Origin: Lepidodermella squamata
Lineage: Eukaryota; Gastrotricha
DNA: 64,000 nt
Assembly (NCBI GenBank): GCA_047495785.1
Contig: JBLDXI010000002.1
Span: 2,294,001-2,358,000, forward strand
Direction: 5' to 3'
Made by a program: the position numbers and the translations under genes. Shown one piece after another: positions 57,860 through 64,000 of the stretch. The notes below the pieces were generated by a model. That model did not search any database. It was not told the DNA's origin and was given only the letters and a program-made list of their open reading frames with translations. The number at the start of each line of letters is the position of its first letter. The first letter of the stretch is position 1.

Positions 57860-58759
57860 TCATTTCGATGCAGGCGTTGAAGCCCAATTAGCAATTTGAC
57901 TTTTATTTGGAGGAGGTACCAGAGAAAAATTACCTGAAATAAAAATCGAGAGGATAAATTGCAAAAAAAATAATTAAGGTGGACAAACATCGCTGGCAGG
58001 ACATTGGTTTGTCGCCTTTGCTAGCAGCGGCCACGCACCAGAAACACGTTCGTTGTTTGTAGCAGCATGGCAGGCGAAGCGTGACCAAAGTTGCGACCAT
58101 TTGCCCACATAAATCGCAGGGTGCTGATTGTGCGGATTCTGAGTCATCGATCGTGTGCTGAAAAAAAATTGATTTTTTGCAATTTTCAGATGCAGTGTGC
58201 AAAATTTGCAAACCTGAGACCGGGATGAAAAATCGATTGGACTCGATTCCGCTGTATTCTCCTTGAAATTTAAAAAAAATTAAAAAAATTAACGATTTTG
58301 ATGACCTTCTTACTTGTACCGGTTTGATGACACTGACGTGGCTACTGCTTGGAGTTGACGGTTGAGGAGATGAGTTATAATGCTGAAAATATTAAAAAAA
58401 TATCAAATAAGTTAATCACGCTGAAAACTCACCTCAAAAGAGGGCGACGGGAAAACAGTTGAAATTTCAAATTCATTGCTGGAAAATTTCTGATCGAAAT
58501 TCAACGGTGCGTGACTTCGCAATCTCGCCCCTCGTCTCGCTGTTGGGACACGTCGGCTAGCCGATGACAAGATAGTTTTGTACTCCTCGAGCGACACGCC
58601 ACCAGGGTAGCGATCCTTCAAACCAGTGCAATAAGGGCCGTAGCCTTTGTAGCCCATGATGTGCTGCTTAAAATTGCCGACGAAAATTTCCTTGCGGCAA
58701 AATTCGCAGCCTAGAACTCGTCTGGGCTTTGAATTTCCCGGCTTTCTCTCGTCATCCAT
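57860..58759 (-). CDS. PZM9: five-exon member with an intron inside the RING-like module
   Basis: Exons: 58759-58433, 58382-58314, 58261-58214, 58157-57989 and 57933-57860; about 228 aa. Finger: CEFC, FKQH, YGPYC, KDRYPGGV. C-terminal module: CDLC, LRLPCC..Q.TCFWC, then the last CxxC pair (CQRC) is completed across an intron. The exon ends in CGA-T and resumes GT-AAT, a phase-1 join that restores NFSLVPPP, the family's usual ending. This is the only phase-1 intron I found in the array. An upstream Met at 58801 would add 14 residues; I chose the one nearest the finger. Confidence 0.78.
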
Positions 58760-59255
58760 GTTTTGAAATACACTCAAACCTATGGCGAGAAAATGTCTCA
58801 CAATATCATGTATATTTTCGGTCGATAAAAAAATGACTCAAGCGCTGGGGTGGTTGTACTAGTTAAGTATTGTAGTTTGATTATAAAAAAAGCGTAAAAT
58901 GCAGGCGGCCTAACAAACGACAGGCCGAGTACACCACGACACATCTCGTTGTTTAATGTTGAAATAAAAAAATTGCCGATCTAAAATAATAAAGCCTTTT
59001 TTTACCAGAGCGTGGCGGCGATGAATAAAAAAACAAAAAATAAATAAAAAAGCGCGGATTTTTTGCTTTCTCTAGTGCTCTCCGCGTAAAACCTGTGAAA
59101 AATAACACGCATGGATTCGTGCGTTTTTTTCATGAATTTCATCTGTTGAACTAGATTTTTTTCTTCTGAACAACGCCGAGAAAAAATATTGTAAATTAAT
59201 TGTGCAATTTTTTATTTTTCACTTCATTCACTAATTCAGTTGTGAGAATGTTCAG
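58760..59255. other. Spacer between PZM9 and PZM10
   Basis: About 500 bp, A/T-run rich; nothing recognised. Confidence 0.5.
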
Positions 59256-60248
59256 TTAGTTGCTTGTGAGAGGTACTAAACCAGTGCGGCAGTTCAAACA
59301 GCTGACGGGTTGATTGTCCCGAGCTAAGCTTGTGATGCACCAAAAACAGGTCGGCTGTCGTTGACAGCAAGGCAGTAACAAAGTAGAGGTCGACGCCACA
59401 TCCCGAGAGCAAAGGGCACAGCGTTCGAGATCGATAACCATCGTACGTTTGCGAGGAACAGGCGCCAATTCGTCGCCATCGGAATTCTCATCTTGCTCAA
59501 CAGACTGTGAAATAAATCAGGCTTAAAAAAGAGACATGAAAAAATGAATTGACGAACACTTTCCGAAATATTTATTATGTCCTGTTTTGATGCTCGTGAG
59601 ATTCTAGCCTTCGGGGGCCGAGATTTAGGCGAAGCTCCAACCATTTGTCGAGAATTAACTCGCTTTGGCGGTCGACCAAGTTTCGCCTTGGGTTTCTCTT
59701 GCACCTAAAATCGAACAAAAATAGTTAAATAATTGAATTAAAAAATAAGTATTATTTAAATAAAAATAGCAACATTTATGGAGAAAATTCCATAAAATCA
59801 CCATATCAGACGGCTGCAATTCTTCTTTTTTCACAGCGGTAACAAACTGAACATTACAACATACTTCGCTCGATTTAAACTTTTCCTCAATACGCTGGCC
59901 CGCCGTTTTCTCGCTGTTCGGAAAATCAGCTTTGTCGAAGTCTTCCAGAAAAGCCGTGACATTAAAGCCAGCAGAAGAGCCCCGGCGATTGGTGATGCTG
60001 TTAACTGAGCTGCCAGACAGCGATGGCTTCGAAAGTCGGCGAGATGATGTGCTGTCGTGCATGTCCAGCCGAAGGGCATTGGCTTCGATTTCTTTGTAAA
60101 GTGTTGAGTTCACACCGTCAGGGTAGACGGCGGACACGCCAGGACAGCTATCTTCCGGCCCACGGATATGCTGACGAAATTTTTCATTGCCGTCAATTAC
60201 CCTCGGGCAAAATGGGCATTTCCGAGATAATTTCATCGGAGCCATCAT
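59256..60248 (-). CDS. PZM10: C2HC finger plus RING-like module with AT-hook-like linker
   Basis: Exons: 60248-59802, 59704-59558 and 59504-59256; about 280 aa. Finger: CPFC-x9-F-x2-H, then CPGVSAVYPDGV. Exon 2 encodes a Lys/Arg/Pro-rich linker with LGRPPKR, an AT-hook-like motif that suggests DNA contact. C-terminal module: CALC, LLLPCC..Q.TCFWC, CLNC. The second donor (AGT|GTTCGT) is weak but is the only one that keeps the frame. Start chosen at the Met pair next to the finger; an upstream Met at 60317 is in frame. Confidence 0.8.
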
Positions 60249-60574
60249 TCGAAAATTTTTGAAAAAGGCCAAGTCTGTGTAACATGTAAACAGTAGCGAA
60301 CGTTTGAAACGCAACAACTAATCTGGGAATAACCCCACCTGCTGCTTGATGCCGTAATCACAGCTTATCTAGAACGCCGACGCCTTTGAGCTAATATTTT
60401 AATCCGTTTCATATGTTACACACAAATACACCAACGGCGATATGCAGTTTTTATTATCGGATAAATGATACTTTCACATTTTTTGATTTAAGCGAAGCAG
60501 GTATATAACAAAACTAGAAATTCATTTCGGTTATTTCCCAACATTCAGGTTTTTAAGGTGGATTTTTTTCGATT
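60249..60574. other. Spacer between PZM10 and PZM11
   Basis: About 326 bp. Nothing recognised apart from one TTAAGGTGG motif at 60553-60561. Confidence 0.5.
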
Positions 60575-62163
60575 TTAACCGCCTTTGCGCTTCGTGCTTT
60601 TTGGCTCTTTGTCGTTGACCGGCGCGTCGTCTTTGGGCGGCGGCGAGAGGCCAAAGCCACACGCCTTGCACTTGATGTGATCGTTGCGTCGGCAGGCGCT
60701 AACAATGCACCACAAACACGTCCGCTGGTTGTAGCAGCACGGTAGAAAGCAGGTCGCATGCGACGAAATTTCCTTTGCGCACAAGCCGCACTCGACCATC
60801 TCAGCTTTGCCGGCGGGCTCGGGGAACTTGGTTTTACGCTTTTTCCCTTTGTTCGACTCTGGCTGAAAAACCGATTCGTCTTCTTGCAGCTGGTTCGCAT
60901 CGCCACTGAAAATCGACGATGCAGGTTCGGAGCTGGCAGGAACTGGGGTAGGCGGGGCTTGTTTTCGTTTATTGTTCTTCTTTTGAGCTGGAGGCTGTTT
61001 CGTCTTAGGCGCGGGAGTATCCTTCGCTTGATTCTTTCTCGTCTTTTCGGCTTCGGGAGATGCATCGGGGAGCGGACCGGGAAAACGGAGATTCTAAAAA
61101 TAAATAAATAAAATAAATATTAATGAAATATGAAAAAAATTAATTATCAATATTTTTTAATTAAATTTTGATTCATTTTTTCGATTTAGCTCACCTGTTT
61201 CACCGGCGAATTTCCGCTCGCTCGTTTATTTCTCGGAGGTTCCACATCTTCGAATGCAGCCTCGCTCTGTGAAGTCGCCTGATTATTATCCGGCTGACCC
61301 GTCAACTCGCGCCAATTGTTAAAAATATTCGAAACGCTGTCGCTGAAATCAACACCATCATAATCATTTTGGCGGCGACTAGCTTTTTGCTCCTTCTTCT
61401 TGGCTTTCGGTTCAGCGACATGTGCAGCCTCGTCGTCGCTTGAAGAAAAGAACGAGTAGTTGTTCTTCAGGCGAGAGACGCTAACTTTCGGCGTGGTCGT
61501 GGGTTCGTTAGAGCGATCGGGTAATTTCTTTGGAGTCGAAATTAAAGCAGGTTTTGCAGCTGGCGTGGTCTTCATCGGAGCAGCGGAAGGCGTGGGGACA
61601 GATGAAGAAGGCTGATTCGATTTCACCATCAAGCTCTTAATTGGCTGCGGAATCTGAATAAAAATAAAAATCAGAAATAAAATCAAGAAAAATGAATAAT
61701 TACTTTTTGGCTTTGCTCGGGTGGCTTGGCTGAAATCGCTGGTAATGCGGAAGCAGAAAACGCCATAATGACTGCCTTTGACATTTGAAACTACAGAGCA
61801 AAAAATTCGAATAAATTTTGTAATTTTTAATTAACAATTGCCAACCGGATAAGTGCCATCTTTAACTTGCTCCAAGGTGATTTTGTCCTCAAGTCGCGAG
61901 TCCTTGTAAACTTGCCGGTAAACTGAAGGCGGAAGGCCATTTGGATAGGCTAATTTCATCTTCTGACAAACAGACGGAAGATCGTACCCGACATTAATGT
62001 GAGCGTTAAAATTCTTAGCGAACATGACCTGGAAAGCAAATAAAATTACATTAAAATTTTGAATTTTTCCAACAGCCATACTCACCTTGTAGCACTTTGG
62101 GCAGCGCATTAGAGGACCCGTATTCGAAACGGAAGCGTTCGAAGAAACCACAGAGTCAGCCAT
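60575..62163 (-). CDS. PZM11: long member with finger split by an intron
   Basis: Exons: 62163-62086, 62028-61846, 61790-61704, 61653-61195 and 61093-60575; about 441 aa, all phase 0. The finger is divided: CPKCYK on exon 1, and VMFAKNFNAH, CQKMKLAYPNGL on exon 2. The long linker is Ser/Pro/Lys-rich with acidic stretches. C-terminal module: CGLC, CFLPCC..Q.TCLWC, CKAC, then FGLSPPP and a basic tail. The finger is the most diverged in the array. Confidence 0.8.
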
Positions 62164-63249
62164 GATCGCACGGCAAAAGAAAATGACTAATTCGTTCCTA
62201 GAGTTAAGTCAACAATGATTATTTTTTATTGATCAATGCGATGTTTTTTGCGTAAAAAATCGCGATGAATGGGCAGTGCTATACGGCGGCAAGAATTTTT
62301 TCAACATTCAGACTTTTTCGCCGATATGATCGTCGTTGGATAACTTGAATTTGGGATTGTTTACTTCAGTTTTAAGGCGACAGGTGACGAATGAAAATTA
62401 AGCTGTTTTGCCTATAAAAATTCACGAAAAAACCGCCTTATTTCTATTGTCACCTATCATCTTGAAACTGTCGTAAGCCAGCAAAAACCAGAGTTATTCA
62501 ACGACGGCAGCGTTATATTTAAAAGAAATGCCGAAGAAGAGCTAAAGTCGCAGCTCATTTGCTGATTAAAAATAAAATAAAATATGAAGTAAAATAACGG
62601 CAAAAATAAATAAAAATTCCACCTTAAAATATGGCCTGCAATGTGTTAACTTAGCACAGCATTTTAACAACGCATCTAAGAAGGCAAGAAGCTAAGCTTT
62701 TTTTAGTATGATGCGATAATATTACCACCTCTTTGTTAGCAATAAAATCGAAAAGTGACGGGGCAATAAAATCGGCTGGTAAAAGACGCTATGTGACCTA
62801 ATAAAGCCGCGAAAACTGCACGACTTCGTCCACCACTGCCAAGGGTCTTTTCCAATAGCAAAAGCAAGCATGCTATCGTCGCATATCAATGAAATGAAAG
62901 ATGATGTATGATTTGTTCTAGATCGCAAGTCGAAATTTGGAGACATTTTGTGGCAAAAAATGGCCGGAAATCACCCAACGGGTAAGTCGGCCCTGCTAGA
63001 ATTTCAGTCAGCCTTGCAAAATTTTTAACTAGGTGACTTTGAAATCCTAAACTCGAAAAAACTGGGACCTTGTTCCGAGGTGAGATTATTCGTGGCTAAT
63101 TCTATTTATTCACCCCATTTTTTCGCTTTTTTTACAGCGTAACTCGCCGATTTTTCGTCCGATTATTGTAAAACTGGAACAAGTAACCACCGCGCGCAAC
63201 GTTAGTTTTTATATCTGATGTAAAATTGTGGTATAAACCAAACGACTAG
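62164..63249. other. Divergent spacer between PZM11 (minus) and PZM12 (plus)
   Basis: About 1.1 kb between outward-facing genes, so it should hold two promoters. Any upstream exon of PZM12 would also be here; a short ATG-containing segment before GTAAGT near 62960-62983 is a weak candidate. Otherwise nothing. Confidence 0.45.
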
Positions 63250-63690
63250 GAGTCAACTAGGCTGCCGCTATTCGATGAATTCTATGGGAAAGAGTCACAA
63301 AAAGTTGAAGCTCCCTACACCAGCCCGATTTACTTGGGACCTATCAAGCCTGGCAGTGGAAATTTAGAACCAATCGACTTGGCATCCGTGAACCCAGTCA
63401 GCTCAAGCGAATCAAGCGTTTCAGAATTCTTCGACGATCTATCGCCGGCTAAAAAATCGCGGAAAAAGCCGAACGAAACAACCGAAACGCCACCCGATAA
63501 TAACCGCGGAAAAACTTTGGCAAAATGCAAAATTTGTGGACTCGATGTGCCGAAGCTCACTCTGATTTGTTTGCCGTGTTGCGATGGTCAGCCGACTTGC
63601 CTGCCTTGCATCATGCGGCTGGCTTCAATTCCAAACGTGCCACTTAAATGTCTTGCTTGCGGTTTCACTGAAATACTACCGAATTCTTGA
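63250..63690 (+). CDS. PZM12: plus-strand RING-like module, 5' end unresolved
   Basis: The only family member seen on the plus strand. The frame is open from 63250 with no ATG until the domain; acceptor-like CAACTAG at about 63254-63260 suggests an upstream exon. It encodes an acidic/Ser linker (SSSESSVSEFFDD), a basic KKSRKK patch, then CKIC, ICLPCC..Q.TCLPC (Trp replaced by Pro) and CLAC, ending at TGA 63690. No C2HC exon was found on this strand in the window. It may be an N-terminally lost or incomplete gene. Confidence 0.6.
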   Translation, partial: ESTRLPLFDEFYGKESQKVEAPYTSPIYLGPIKPGSGNLEPIDLASVNPVSSSESSVSEFFDDLSPAKKSRKKPNETTETPPDNNRGKTLAKCKICGLDVPKLTLICLPCCDGQPTCLPCIMRLASIPNVPLKCLACGFTEILPNS

Positions 63691-63854
63691 TTTTAATCTC
63701 CTGCAAATTAAAATAAAACAAAAGCCGAAAAGCCTTTCATCTTTTTTATTGCCAATTTTTCCGGAAGTTCACGCGATTACAAGGTGTATTCATTGTTTCA
63801 AGGTCTCAGGGAAAAATCAAAAATTAATTGTCAGTGTCTTGAGAATTGTAATTT

Positions 63855-64000
63855 TCAGTCGAGGCGGGGTCGTTTCGACGACACGTCGCTGTGCATGACC
63901 AGTTTTCGGGGCGATGGGTGTTTCGGAAGAATGATAGCGAACTGGCAGGCGGTGCATTTGAGCGATGGCGGCTCATCGGTGCCCACGTGCTCGTTCCCAG
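63855..64000 (-). CDS. PZM13: 3' end of a further family member (partial)
   Basis: Reading the minus strand from the window end gives an open frame with LKCTACQFAIILP, the last CxxC pair and tail of the family's C-terminal module, then TGA at 63855-63857. The rest lies beyond the window, so the array continues. Confidence 0.65.
   Translation of the reverse strand, partial: GNEHVGTDEPPSLKCTACQFAIILPKHPSPRKLVMHSDVSSKRPRLD

Noticed and set aside
1-64000. CRISPR arrays, operons or bacterial insertion sequences
   Set aside because: No regularly spaced direct repeats or prokaryotic gene organisation; all evidence is for animal nuclear DNA.

Overview
The window is nuclear DNA of an invertebrate animal. 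Genes are split by short GT-AG introns (mostly about 50-250 bp), the products are animal types (a protocadherin-like receptor, ERMP1-type ER peptidases, a TRIM-like RING/NHR protein, CBP-type TAZ1 and KIX modules), and there is a eukaryotic initiator tRNA. I cannot fix the phylum from sequence alone. The compact genes are compatible with an ecdysozoan, but that is only a guess. All gene models were read by eye from splice signals and frame continuity.

Layout. (1) 1-17.0 kb, minus strand: four ERMP1-like M28-family ER metallopeptidase genes (the first cut by the window edge). (2) 7477-21119: a 6.82-kb direct tandem duplication with one breakpoint inside an ERMP1 exon and the other inside a cadherin exon. 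It left one intact ERMP1 gene, one C-terminally truncated ERMP1 gene, one full cadherin gene (18918-22965) and one orphan cadherin 3' fragment (12096-14296). (3) 23-32.7 kb: almost 10 kb without a supported gene, CpG-rich and full of trinucleotide microsatellites, upstream of the cadherin start. (4) 32.7-39 kb: AT-rich DNA with several inverted-repeat elements, one flanked by a 10-bp target duplication, one flanked by TA and holding a tRNA-like sequence. (5) 39.35-42.0 kb, plus strand: a 12-exon gene encoding a protein kinase-like domain fused to CBP/p300-type TAZ1 and KIX domains and a RING-H2 finger. (6) 43.7-45.0 kb, plus strand: a secreted PQQ-type beta-propeller protein, converging on (7) 45.1-47.0 kb, minus strand: a RING / B-box / coiled-coil / NHR protein. 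(8) 47.4-64.0 kb: 13 members of a paralogous family which I call PZM (paired zinc module). Complete members carry an N-terminal C2HC finger, a variable hydrophilic linker on several short phase-0 exons, and a C-terminal eight-cysteine RING-like module. Twelve lie on the minus strand. An initiator tRNA-Met gene sits between two of them.

The most unusual items are the kinase-TAZ1-KIX-RING fusion and the PZM array. Both look like lineage-specific regulatory proteins: the fusion puts coactivator docking modules (TAZ1, KIX) on a kinase/E3-like scaffold, and the PZM proteins have the layout of adaptors or E3-like factors with a binding finger at each end. A short motif, TTAAGGNGG, recurs in introns and spacers across the whole window far more often than composition predicts.
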